From Mycobacterium intermedium (GTDB lineage Bacteria > Actinomycetota > Actinomycetes > Mycobacteriales > Mycobacteriaceae), in NCBI RefSeq assembly GCF_002086275.1, contig NZ_MVHT01000031.1:1-64000 (forward strand): a stretch of 64,000 nt of DNA. The letters run 5' to 3'. The stretch's first letter is position 1. Each line of letters opens with the position of its first letter. The translations under genes and the position numbers were made by a program. A model generated the notes under the pieces. That model saw only the letters and a program-made list of their open reading frames with translations, was not told the origin of the DNA and did no database searches. Below, piece after piece: positions 56,503 through 64,000 of this stretch.

Positions 56503-58020
56503 GTGACGCCACATCGGGAGATCGATCCGGACTTCCTGAACCTGCCCCGCGCTGAAATAGCCGAGGCCGCGTTGTCGGCCGCGACCGCGGCGGGAGCCAG
56601 CTACGCCGATGTGCGGATCCATCGGATCAGCACCGAGATCATCCAGCTGCGCGATGGCGAGTTGGAGACCGCGGTCATCAACCGCGAATGCGGCCTGGCC
56701 GTGCGGGTGATCGTCGCCGGGACGTGGGGATTTGCCTCCCACGCGGAGCTGTCGCCGTTCGTCGCGGCGGCGACCGCGCGTCGGGCGGTACACGTGGCGA
56801 CCACGCTGGCGCCGCTGAACAAAGAGCGCATCAAACTGGCCGCCGAACCGGTGTACACCGACGCCACCTGGGTGTCGAGCTACCAGATCGATCCGTTCGA
56901 CATTCCCACGGCCGACAAGATCGAAGTGTTGGCCGAATACTCCGGGCGGTTGCTGGCGGCCGACGGCGTCGACCATGCGTCGGCCCGGTTGACCGCCGTC
57001 AAGGAACAGACGTTCTATGCCGACACGTTCGGGTCGTCGATCACCCAGCAACGGGTACGGGTGCTGCCGGTGCTGGAGGCGATGACTGTCGACGCCGCGG
57101 AGGGCAGTTTCGAATCGATGCGGACCCTGGCGCCGCCGACAGCCCGCGGCTGGGAAGCGGTGGCCGGCGACGAGGTGTGGAACTGGAGCGAGGAACTCGC
57201 CGAACTGCCGTCGTTGCTGGCCGAGAAGGTCAAGGCGCCCAGCGTGATGCCGGGCCCGACGGACCTGGTCATCGACCCGACGAACCTGTGGCTGACCATC
57301 CACGAATCCATCGGTCACGCAACCGAATACGACCGCGCTATCGGTTACGAGGCCGCCTACGCCGGAACGTCGTTCGCCACGCCGGACAAGCTGGGCAACA
57401 TGCGTTACGGCTCGCCGGTGATGAACGTGACCGCCGACCGCACCGCCGAATTCGGTTTGGCGACGGTGGGTTACGACGACGAGGGGGTGGCTGCCCAAAA
57501 GTGGGATCTGGTGCGCGATGGGATTTTCGTGGGATATCAACTCGACCGGGTGTTCGCGCCGCGGTTGGGGCAGGAGCGCTCCAACGGGTGCTCTTATGCC
57601 GACTCGCCGCACCATGTGCCCATCCAGCGGATGGCCAATGTTTCGCTGCTGCCCAGCGAGGAAGACATCAGCACGGCGGATCTGATCGCCCGCATCGATG
57701 ACGGGGTCTACATCGTCGGCGATAAATCGTGGTCAATCGATATGCAGCGGTACAACTTTCAGTTCACCGGTCAACGGTTCTACCGGATTCGCGACGGGGC
57801 CCTGTTCGGACAGTTGCGCGACGTCGCCTATCAGGCCACCACCACAGATTTCTGGAACTCCATGGAAGCGGTGGGCGGCTGGCAAACCTGGCGGCTGGGT
57901 GGTGCGTTCAACTGTGGCAAGGCGCAGCCAGGGCAGGTGGCGGCCGTCAGCCACGGCTGCCCGTCGGCATTGTTCCGCGGCATCAATGTGCTCAACACCC
58001 GGACCGAGGGCGGCCGATGA
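56503..58020 (+). CDS. tldD: TldD metalloprotease subunit
   Basis: 505 residues. Zn protease of the TldD/PmbA family; the HExxxH zinc motif is HESIGH with His267, Glu268 and His272. Other motifs: GSSITQQRVRVLPVLEAM and ERSNGCSYADSPHHVPIQRM near the C-terminus. Start chosen at GTG 56503 (MTPHREIDPDF); a GTG nine bases upstream is possible. ATGA overlap with tldE. Forms a heterodimer with TldE that trims unfolded peptides and can mature small exported peptides. Confidence 0.93.
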   Translation: MTPHREIDPDFLNLPRAEIAEAALSAATAAGASYADVRIHRISTEIIQLRDGELETAVINRECGLAVRVIVAGTWGFASHAELSPFVAAATARRAVHVATTLAPLNKERIKLAAEPVYTDATWVSSYQIDPFDIPTADKIEVLAEYSGRLLAADGVDHASARLTAVKEQTFYADTFGSSITQQRVRVLPVLEAMTVDAAEGSFESMRTLAPPTARGWEAVAGDEVWNWSEELAELPSLLAEKVKAPSVMPGPTDLVIDPTNLWLTIHESIGHATEYDRAIGYEAAYAGTSFATPDKLGNMRYGSPVMNVTADRTAEFGLATVGYDDEGVAAQKWDLVRDGIFVGYQLDRVFAPRLGQERSNGCSYADSPHHVPIQRMANVSLLPSEEDISTADLIARIDDGVYIVGDKSWSIDMQRYNFQFTGQRFYRIRDGALFGQLRDVAYQATTTDFWNSMEAVGGWQTWRLGGAFNCGKAQPGQVAAVSHGCPSALFRGINVLNTRTEGGR

Positions 58021-59390
58021 TCACTCCACAGCACCTGGTCGACATCGTGTTGGCCGAAGCGGCAAAGGCGGGGCGGGCCGACGAGACCATGGTGATCGTC
58101 ACCGACAAGATGGAGGCGACGCTGCGCTGGGCGGGTAACTCGATGACCACGAACGGGATCGCGGTGAGTCGCAGCCTGTCCGTGATTTCCATTGTGCGCC
58201 AAGGTGATAGCGCCCGAGTGGGTAGCGTGGTGTCGGCTGAGGTGGATCCGACGTCGGTTCCCGGGCTGGTGGCCGCCTCGCAGGAGGCGGCACACTCTGC
58301 GCCCGAGGCTGGTGATGCTGCCCCGTTGCTGGGGGACGCCGGCGACCCGATCGATTGGGATGCGCCGATACCGGGCACCGGACCGGAAGTGTTCGGTCCG
58401 CTGGTCGGCAGACTGAACCGGGCGTTCCGGGGCGATGACCTGCTGTACGGCTTCGCCCACCACAGTGTCGCCACGACGTTCCTGGCCTCGTCGACGGGAT
58501 TGCGACGGCGTCACACCCAACCCACCGGTGCGGTCGAGATCAACGCCAAGCGCGGTCACGCCAGCGTGTGGGCGGGTATCGGTACGCCCGATTTCGTTGA
58601 CGTACCAACGGATGCGCTCCTCGAGGAGCTGACTCTCAAGCTTGGTTGGTTTGATCGCACGGTCGAACTGCCGGCGGGGCGTTACGAAACGCTGATGCCG
58701 CCTTCGACAGTCGCCGACATGATGATTTATCTCGCGTGGTCGATGGCCGGACGTGGAGCGCAGGAGGGCCGCACCGCGCTCTCGGCGCCGGGTGGCGGGA
58801 CCAGGGTGGGGGAGCGGCTCACCGACCTACCGCTCACGATGTTCTCCGATCCGCGGGCACCAGGCCTGACGTGCACGCCGTTTGTTGCGGTCAGCAGTTC
58901 CAGCGAGACGGTGTCGGTGTTCGACAACGGGATGGAGATCGGCCAGGTGGACTGGATCCGCGATGGCGTGATCAACGCGCTCGCCTATCCGCGGGCCACG
59001 GCGGCCAAGTACGGCGCGCCAGTCGCGGTCGCGGCCGACAACCTGGTGATGACGGGCGGGTCTCTTGACCTGGCCGACATGATCGCGAGCACCGAACACG
59101 GCCTGCTGCTGACCACGCTCTGGTACATCCGTGAGGTGGACCCCACCACACTGCTGCTCACCGGGCTGACCAGAGACGGCGTCTTCCTCATCGAGGACGG
59201 TGAGGTGACCGCGGCGGTCAACAACTTCCGCTTCAACGAAAGCCCGCTCGATTTGCTGCGGCGGGCCACCGAGGCCGGTCTCAGCGAGACGACATTGCCG
59301 CGGGAATGGGGGGACTGGGCCACCCGGGCGGCAATGCCGACGCTGCGGATTCCCGACTTCCACATGTCCTCGGTGAGCCCGGCGCAGTAG
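58017..59390 (+). CDS. tldE: TldE (PmbA) partner subunit
   Basis: 457 residues. Same fold as TldD but lacks the HExxxH motif, as expected of the non-catalytic partner. Motifs: TTNGIAVSRSLSV, SSTGLRRRHTQPTGAVEINAKRG, and LTMFSDPRAPGLTCTPF. ATG at 58017 overlaps the tldD stop. The pair is a single operon. Confidence 0.92.
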   Translation: MITPQHLVDIVLAEAAKAGRADETMVIVTDKMEATLRWAGNSMTTNGIAVSRSLSVISIVRQGDSARVGSVVSAEVDPTSVPGLVAASQEAAHSAPEAGDAAPLLGDAGDPIDWDAPIPGTGPEVFGPLVGRLNRAFRGDDLLYGFAHHSVATTFLASSTGLRRRHTQPTGAVEINAKRGHASVWAGIGTPDFVDVPTDALLEELTLKLGWFDRTVELPAGRYETLMPPSTVADMMIYLAWSMAGRGAQEGRTALSAPGGGTRVGERLTDLPLTMFSDPRAPGLTCTPFVAVSSSSETVSVFDNGMEIGQVDWIRDGVINALAYPRATAAKYGAPVAVAADNLVMTGGSLDLADMIASTEHGLLLTTLWYIREVDPTTLLLTGLTRDGVFLIEDGEVTAAVNNFRFNESPLDLLRRATEAGLSETTLPREWGDWATRAAMPTLRIPDFHMSSVSPAQ

Positions 59391-59429
59391 CCGATTGCTG
59401 CCGAAGCAGTGGCGTTCTAGCTTGTAGGG

Positions 59430-60284
59430 ATGGTTGCCCCGGTTTCGGTTCGCGACGACCTCGCGCGGTTGGTGGCGTTGTCGCCCGGTGACGGTCGCAT
59501 GACGGGGTTGGCTCGGTGGGTGTGTGCGCAGACGTTGTCGTTGCCGCCGTTGCCCAGCGAGGTTGCGGTGACCGAACCGGAGTCGGAAGCTGAGGTTGCC
59601 GTCGCCGAATTCGCCGAACAATTCAGCGCCGACGTCTCGGCGATTACCGACGCACAGCGGTCGCGGTTGCTGAAGGCGTTGGGGCGCGATGTCTTTGGCG
59701 TGGTGGTGTCGATATACATCGCCGACTTCGTGCCGCGGGTACGCGCCGGGCTGGAAGCGCTGGGGGTGGGCGGCGAATATTTGAATTGGGTAGGCGGCCC
59801 GATCGCCTGGGATCACAACACCGACGTGTCCCACGCGGTGTTCCAGCGCTTCATGCCGGCGGTGGCCCGGATGCGCGCGCTGGACCCGATCCTCACCGAG
59901 CTGGTCCGGCTCCGGGGGGCCTGGCAGCACAACTGCCGACTGTGCAAATCGTTGCGTGACGGCGACGCGCTGGACGCCGGTGGATCGGAGACGCTGTACA
60001 AGGATGTCAATCGTTACGAGGAGTCGAGGCGCCTCGATCCCCGCGCAAAAGCAGCGCTGCATTATGCGGATGGGTTAATTTGGACGCCTGCGCACCTCGT
60101 CGCCGACGATGTCGAAGAGGTGCGCTCCCGGTTCAGCGCGGTGGAGGCGGTTGAGCTGACCTTGGACATCATGCGTAACGCGAGTAACAAGATTGCAGTT
60201 TCGCTAGGTGCCGATGCCCCACGGGTGGACTCCGGTACCCAGCGGTACACCACCGGTGCTGACGGTCAGCCGGTGTTCGGCTGA
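59430..60284 (+). CDS. Carboxymuconolactone decarboxylase/AhpD-like protein
   Basis: 284 residues. The C-terminal two-thirds have an AhpD-like helical pattern with the CxxC site CRLCKSLR preceded by GAWQHN (His before the Cys pair), the arrangement of CMD/peroxidase-type proteins. The N-terminal third is a ~90-residue unassigned helical region. No Mtb paralogue recognised beyond Rv2313c position. Reaction may be peroxide or disulfide reduction. ATG with weak ribosome binding site. Confidence 0.75.
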   Translation: MVAPVSVRDDLARLVALSPGDGRMTGLARWVCAQTLSLPPLPSEVAVTEPESEAEVAVAEFAEQFSADVSAITDAQRSRLLKALGRDVFGVVVSIYIADFVPRVRAGLEALGVGGEYLNWVGGPIAWDHNTDVSHAVFQRFMPAVARMRALDPILTELVRLRGAWQHNCRLCKSLRDGDALDAGGSETLYKDVNRYEESRRLDPRAKAALHYADGLIWTPAHLVADDVEEVRSRFSAVEAVELTLDIMRNASNKIAVSLGADAPRVDSGTQRYTTGADGQPVFG

Positions 60285-60293
60285 CGAGAAGTC

Positions 60294-61058
60294 ATGGCAG
60301 GTAGAGCGCTTTTTGCCGTCGCGGTCGGGGGATTGGTCATTTGTTCGGTCGTCGGCTGCTCGGGCGGCGGCACCAGATCAGCGGCGCCCAGCCCGACGTA
60401 TCGCACGACCACCGGAACACAGTTGCCGCCGATCTACCCGGGGACGACCGTGCCGCCGCTGCCGTCCACAACGACGTCGCAAACATCGCCGACCTCAACC
60501 TCTGTGTCCGCCACGCCCGGGGCTGCCCGCACTCTGCCGGGTGACGGCACGTTTCGGATGGGTGAGGACCTGCAGCCCGGGACCTATCGATCGTCGGGTG
60601 GGGATTCCTGCTCCTGGGAGCGATTGCGGGGGCTCAGCGGGACGTCCAGGGACGTGATTGAACACGGCGAAGGTACCGAACCGCAGGTGGTGCGGATCCT
60701 GCCCTCAGACGCAGCGTTCAAGACCAAGCACTGCGGCGACTGGACGCCGCAATCGTCGGGCGCCCTGACCTCGGCGACCACGCCGGTGTCCCTGCCGCCG
60801 GGCGCCAACACGTGCCCGACGAGCGACGAGCCGGTCAGCGGCTTGACGCATGCCGCCGTCGGGTCCACCGCCACGACGTGTGCTTTCGCCGAACGGGTAC
60901 GACAGGCCTACGGGGCCGGCGGCCCGCCGACTTCGGCCCCGCGGCAGGTCTACGCGGAGAGTCCGGTGACCGGCCAGCAGTACTCGATGACATGCATTCC
61001 CAACGGGTCTTTGGTGGTCTGCAACGGCGGCAATGACGCCGTCGTCTACTTGTACTAG
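60294..61058 (+). CDS. Cys-rich lipoprotein of unknown function
   Basis: 254 residues. Lipoprotein signal with lipobox VVGC (Cys22). A Thr/Ser/Pro-rich linker (~35-80) is followed by a beta-type domain beginning GDGTFRMGEDLQPGTYRS and a C-terminal domain with four Cys. No family recognised. ATG 10 bp after the preceding gene; stop overlaps the next convergent gene by 4 nt. Confidence 0.8.
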   Translation: MAGRALFAVAVGGLVICSVVGCSGGGTRSAAPSPTYRTTTGTQLPPIYPGTTVPPLPSTTTSQTSPTSTSVSATPGAARTLPGDGTFRMGEDLQPGTYRSSGGDSCSWERLRGLSGTSRDVIEHGEGTEPQVVRILPSDAAFKTKHCGDWTPQSSGALTSATTPVSLPPGANTCPTSDEPVSGLTHAAVGSTATTCAFAERVRQAYGAGGPPTSAPRQVYAESPVTGQQYSMTCIPNGSLVVCNGGNDAVVYLY

Positions 61059-61261
61059 CTCTGTCCCTCGTCCCAACCCCACTCGTCCTCGTCGAGGACG
61101 TCGACAGTGACGTCGTTGTCGGCGGCGCCTTTCGTCCCGTAGAGGAAAGTCAGCAGAGTTCGGTCGTCCTCAAGGGGTTCAGTCGCTACGACGGTGGCGT
61201 GCCCGATCTTCATGCGGATCCTGTCTCCGGGCTTCAATTCGTCAATACGTTTAAGTGGCAC
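61055..61261 (-). CDS. Small acidic hypothetical protein
   Basis: 68 residues: MPLKRIDELKPGDRIRMKIG then ATVVATEPLEDDRTLLTFLYG and an acidic end DEDEWGWDEGQ. The first half resembles an SH3/KOW-like beta barrel (GDRI-type loop), but this is a guess. Convergent with and overlapping the lipoprotein gene by 4 nt. AT 61262 and beyond no ribosome binding site stands out. Coding status moderate. Confidence 0.55.
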   Translation of the reverse strand: MPLKRIDELKPGDRIRMKIGHATVVATEPLEDDRTLLTFLYGTKGAADNDVTVDVLDEDEWGWDEGQS

Positions 61262-61493
61262 GCTTGCCCATCAACGCCGCTGTCATGAGTCTGATAATTC
61301 GCCCGGCCGCAGCGTCTTTGCAACATTGACACGGCATGGGGGTTGGTGGGGTAGGGCGACGTTGTTTCCTACCCAGATTCGTCGCTTTGGAACGCGTCGT
61401 GGGGAGTACCGTCTAGCTGTGTCTTTTCGGCGGGAGAGTCGGGTTCGTGGTCGACGGCTGAGGTTCGACGAGGCGGTGGTCGAGCGCGTCGCG

Positions 61494-61931
61494 ATGTCAA
61501 AACTCGGCTATCAGGTTGCGCTCCACGTGGCGCCGCGGGTCGACAAGTTTGTGATCCCCCGGACCAACGGCAGGCTGAGCTTCATGGGCGTCGACAAAGT
61601 TGGTCTGGTGACGTCGACCGGCGCCAAATCCGGGCAGCCCAGGACGCACCCGCTGACCTTGATCGACGATGGCGTCGGGCTGTTGGCGATCGGGTCCAAC
61701 TACGGCCGGCCGCAGCATCCGTCGTGGAGTGCGAACCTGCTCAAAAATCCGGAATGCACGATCGAGTTCAGGGGCGCGCCGCGGCGGTACCGGGCGGAGC
61801 TGCTTACCGGTGACGAGCGCGCCGCGGCATGGGCCACCGCCGTCGACTTCTATCCCGGCTATGACGCCTACCGGGAGAGCTGCGCGCCGCGGGAGATCAG
61901 GGTATTTCGGTTGCGGCCCATCGAGGACTGA
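61494..61931 (+). CDS. Deazaflavin (F420)-dependent nitroreductase family protein
   Basis: 145 residues. Split beta-barrel FDOR/DUF385 (Ddn-like) fold: TNGRLSFMGVDKVGLVTSTGAKSGQPRTHPLTLID, then YGRPQHPSWSANLLKNPECTIEF, and FYPGYDAYRE near the end. Likely uses F420H2 to reduce quinones or similar; catalytic detail is not conserved enough to say. ATG at 61494; an in-frame GTG nine bases upstream is possible. Confidence 0.85.
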   Translation: MSKLGYQVALHVAPRVDKFVIPRTNGRLSFMGVDKVGLVTSTGAKSGQPRTHPLTLIDDGVGLLAIGSNYGRPQHPSWSANLLKNPECTIEFRGAPRRYRAELLTGDERAAAWATAVDFYPGYDAYRESCAPREIRVFRLRPIED

Positions 61932-62004
61932 CGGCATTCGGGTCGTGCCACCAGATCGCGGCGGGCCGGTGCTGCCGCGCTAGTCTCATGGTCGTGTTAC
62001 GCCG

Positions 62005-62078
62005 GGGGCGGTAGCTCAGTTGGTTAGAGCCGCGGACTCATAATCCGTTGGTCGCGGGTTCGAGCCCCGCCCGCCCCA
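62005..62078 (+). tRNA. tRNA with CAT anticodon (Met elongator type)
   Basis: 74-nt cloverleaf. Acceptor GGGGCGG/CCGCCCC, anticodon loop CTCATAA with anticodon CAT at 62039-62041, T arm GCGGG-TTCGAGC-CCCGC, discriminator A. CAT could also mark a tRNA-Ile2 (lysidine-modified); no first pair mismatch is seen, so it is not an initiator tRNA. Adjacent sequence repeats its 3' end. Confidence 0.92.
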
Positions 62079-62561
62079 CCTTAAACCGGCTGGTAGAGCC
62101 AATATTTCGTCCGCGTTGACCCCTCGGCGCGGCGGTCTACCCCGGCCTCACCCCGGCGTTTAAGCGGCGCGGAAGCGCCCGCCACACCAGCCTCACAGGC
62201 CATGCGAGCTTGGGCCGCAGACCATAGTGCGGTGGTCACGGGTTCGAGCCCCGCCCGCCCCCACAAAAGCATTTGTGCAGTTAGACGCTGATTTTCTGCC
62301 GTGCGATCGCTGCCTGGGTCGCGGCCGAAACGGCGTCGCGTCCACATCTTGGCCGGGTACGCGCCGAGCTAGCTACTAAGCGAGCCATCGGGGCCTGGGA
62401 TCGCCTACGCGGTTAGGGCCGTACCAGTAATCGAGATCATGCCTATATCGCAGGGTCTACCTGCATGGGACCGGAATAGCGGCTGGCGATATCAGCGAAC
62501 TCGATGTCGGCCACTACGGTAATCAAGGCAATCAAGGCAATCAATTTGCCTAGCAAGCCAT
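62079..62561. other. Gap between the tRNA and the MmpL gene
   Basis: 483 bp without a convincing gene. It contains the 23-nt copy of the tRNA 3' end (62239-62261), and just before the MmpL stop an AATCAAGGC 9-mer is repeated about three times (about 62519-62545). An open frame on the minus strand (62081-62347) runs through the tRNA-like segment and is not believed. Confidence 0.5.
62239..62261 (+). repeat. Exact copy of the last 23 nt of the CAT tRNA acceptor/T-arm
   Basis: The bases at 62239-62261 equal those at 62055-62077 (T arm and acceptor 3' strand). The flanking bases upstream (ACCATAGTGCGGTGGTCA) also resemble the tRNA anticodon arm less exactly. This is either a decayed second tRNA or an attachment-site copy left by a lost integrating element. 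Confidence 0.85.
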
Positions 62562-64000
62562 TTAACGCCGCTTGAGCACTCCGCCCGGTGGGTTTTCGTC
62601 AACATCTTTGAGAATCAGCTCGCGCACGGCGCGACGCGGTCCGTACGGTCGCAGCATGCTGCTGGCCGGCCGTGGGCGAACGTGCTGCGGCCACCAGAAC
62701 CAGCGTCCGAGCAGGGTGGCCACTGACGGTGTCATGAACGACCTCACGATCAGGGTGTCGAACAACAGACCCAGCGCGATCGTCGTACCCACCTGGGCCA
62801 TGACTTTCAACGGGCTGAACGCGAATGTGGCCATGGTCGCGGCGAAGACCAAGCCTGCCGCGGTGACGACGGACCCTGAGCCGGCCATCGCGCGGATCGT
62901 CCCCGTCTTGAGCCCGGCATGGATCTCCTCCTTCAACCGCGATATCAGCAACAGGTTGTAGTCCGAGCCGACCGCCAGCAGCAGGATGACGGCCATTGCC
63001 AGCACCATCCAGTGCAACTTGACGCCGAGGATGTATTGCCACAAGAGCACGGAGAGTCCGAACGAGGCGCCCAGTGACAGCAACACCGTGCCGACGATCA
63101 CGAAAGCCGCCACGACGCTTCGGGTGATCACCAACATGATGATGAAAATCAGTGTGGCCGCGGCGATTGCGGCGATCAGCAGGTCGATGTTGGAGCCGTC
63201 GTGCATGTCCTTGTACGTCGCGGCGGTACCTCCGAGGTAGACGTGGGCGCCCTCCCAGGGCGTGCCCTTCATCGCCTCGTGCACGGCCTGCTTGATCGGT
63301 TCGATGTGGTTGATGCCTTCAGGCGTCGCGGGGTCGCCTTCATGGGAGATGATCAACCGGACCGCATGCCCGTCGGGCGATATGAACTGCTTGAGGCCCC
63401 GCGCGAAGTCTGGGCTCTGGAATGCCTCCGGCGGAAGGTAGAACGTGTCGTCGTTGTGCGCCCTGTCGAATGCATCGCCCTGGGCGGTGGCATTGTCGGC
63501 CTGCGCTCTGGCCTGCGCATTGAGACCCTGGGTCGTCGCATAGTTCGACATGATGGTGTCGAGATTGCGCTGCTGGCTCTCGATCTGCGGAGGTATCAAT
63601 GCGACGAGCTGAGGCTGAATCTCATCCAGCTTGTCCAGATTCGCGCTGAGTTTCACGATGTTCTCAGCCACCTGGTCGATGCCGTCGAGCGCATTGAAGA
63701 TGGACCGTAGCGTCCAGCAGAGCGGTACGTCGAAGCAGTGCTGATCCCAGTAGAAATAGGCACGAATCGGCCGGAAGAAGTCATCGAAGTTCGCGATGTC
63801 GTCGCGCAATTTCGCGGTGATCGCGACAGTTTCTTTGGTGAGCCTGGTGGTTTCGTGCGTCGTGTTGCTGAGGTCCTGGGTCACCTGCATCTGCTGATGC
63901 AACAGTGCCATCGTCCTGCGTAGCTCGTCCGCCTGGCTCAGCAGATTTTGCGCCTGGGCATCCTGGTAGTGCTGGGTCTGCAGCCGCGCTGCGGCTTGAG
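62562..64000 (-). CDS. MmpL (RND) family transporter, C-terminal part; runs off the window
   Basis: At least 478 codons; the reading frame continues through 63912-64000 (…ADELRRTMALL) past the first Met, so the 5' end lies beyond the window. Contains a periplasmic loop with coiled-coil features, then a second cluster of membrane helices: LLIAAIAAATLIFIIMLVITRSVVAAF, the family motif AVGSDYNLLLISRLKEEI with its Asp-Tyr proton-relay pair, and GLLFDTLIVRSFMTPSVATLLGRWFWWP. Ends GGVLKRR. Exports lipids or siderophores; the specific substrate cannot be read. Confidence 0.9.
   Translation of the reverse strand, partial: QAAARLQTQHYQDAQAQNLLSQADELRRTMALLHQQMQVTQDLSNTTHETTRLTKETVAITAKLRDDIANFDDFFRPIRAYFYWDQHCFDVPLCWTLRSIFNALDGIDQVAENIVKLSANLDKLDEIQPQLVALIPPQIESQQRNLDTIMSNYATTQGLNAQARAQADNATAQGDAFDRAHNDDTFYLPPEAFQSPDFARGLKQFISPDGHAVRLIISHEGDPATPEGINHIEPIKQAVHEAMKGTPWEGAHVYLGGTAATYKDMHDGSNIDLLIAAIAAATLIFIIMLVITRSVVAAFVIVGTVLLSLGASFGLSVLLWQYILGVKLHWMVLAMAVILLLAVGSDYNLLLISRLKEEIHAGLKTGTIRAMAGSGSVVTAAGLVFAATMATFAFSPLKVMAQVGTTIALGLLFDTLIVRSFMTPSVATLLGRWFWWPQHVRPRPASSMLRPYGPRRAVRELILKDVDENPPGGVLKRR

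Overview
This window is high-GC DNA from a Mycobacterium, most likely a slow-growing non-tuberculous species. Evidence: a PE/PPE/WXG100 cassette, a complete mce operon, UspABC, MmpL, an F420-type reductase, and gene order that follows the M. tuberculosis Rv2313c-Rv2347c block (from memory of that map) with extra gene blocks inserted. Most genes are tightly packed and many are joined by 4-nt ATGA/GTGA overlaps.

Layout. (1) 320-3044: PE, PPE and a WXG100 pair (type VII secretion substrates), closed by a perfect 35-nt palindrome. (2) 3167-8805: a TPM-domain membrane protein, dgt, dnaG and a small membrane protein. (3) 8964-11950: tRNA-Asn followed at once by a compact methionine-salvage operon: a fused mtnA-mtnB, mtnD, and mtnC with an in-frame 33-bp duplication. 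(4) 11964-16557: a stand-alone ANTAR protein, a DUF4395 protein, an anchored thioredoxin, cysE, cysK and a TQXA-domain protein whose stop codon overlaps the cysK start. (5) 16928-19748: a family 2 encapsulin shell gene overlapping a cysteine desulfurase that carries a ~220-residue disordered N-terminal extension with three APRG repeats, as expected of an encapsulin cargo. (6) 20000-30942: a complete mce operon (2 YrbE, 6 Mce, 2 Mce-associated proteins, 1 CAP-like secreted protein). (7) 30981-40498: a decayed MBL-fold gene end, malic enzyme, a decayed flavoprotein tail, a very large assimilatory nitrate reductase-flavoprotein fusion, an LppP-type lipoprotein and an acyl-CoA dehydrogenase/oxidase. 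(8) 40619-47368: a VIT-family transporter, an FHA/ABC protein whose nucleotide-binding motifs are degenerate, MarR, and an ECF-type transporter. (9) 47375-52390: AsnC/Lrp regulator divergent from an arginine-catabolism operon (dimethylargininase-like, intact rocD, rocE, universal stress protein). (10) 52479-56455: TetR with a strong double operator, and the uspABC sugar transporter. (11) 56503-61931: tldD-tldE, a CMD-like protein, a lipoprotein, and a deazaflavin-type reductase. (12) 62005-64000: tRNA with CAT anticodon, a copy of its 3' end 184 bp downstream, and the C-terminal part of an MmpL transporter running off the window.

The most coherent theme is sulfur: cysteine synthesis (cysE, cysK), a thioredoxin, a probable desulfurase nanocompartment, methionine salvage, and the remnant of a possible persulfide-dioxygenase-type enzyme lie within about 22 kb. 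The encapsulin-desulfurase pair is the best candidate for the unusual system. Encapsulin family 2 with desulfurase cargo is known elsewhere, so what is notable here is the repeated cargo tag and the sulfur-metabolism setting.
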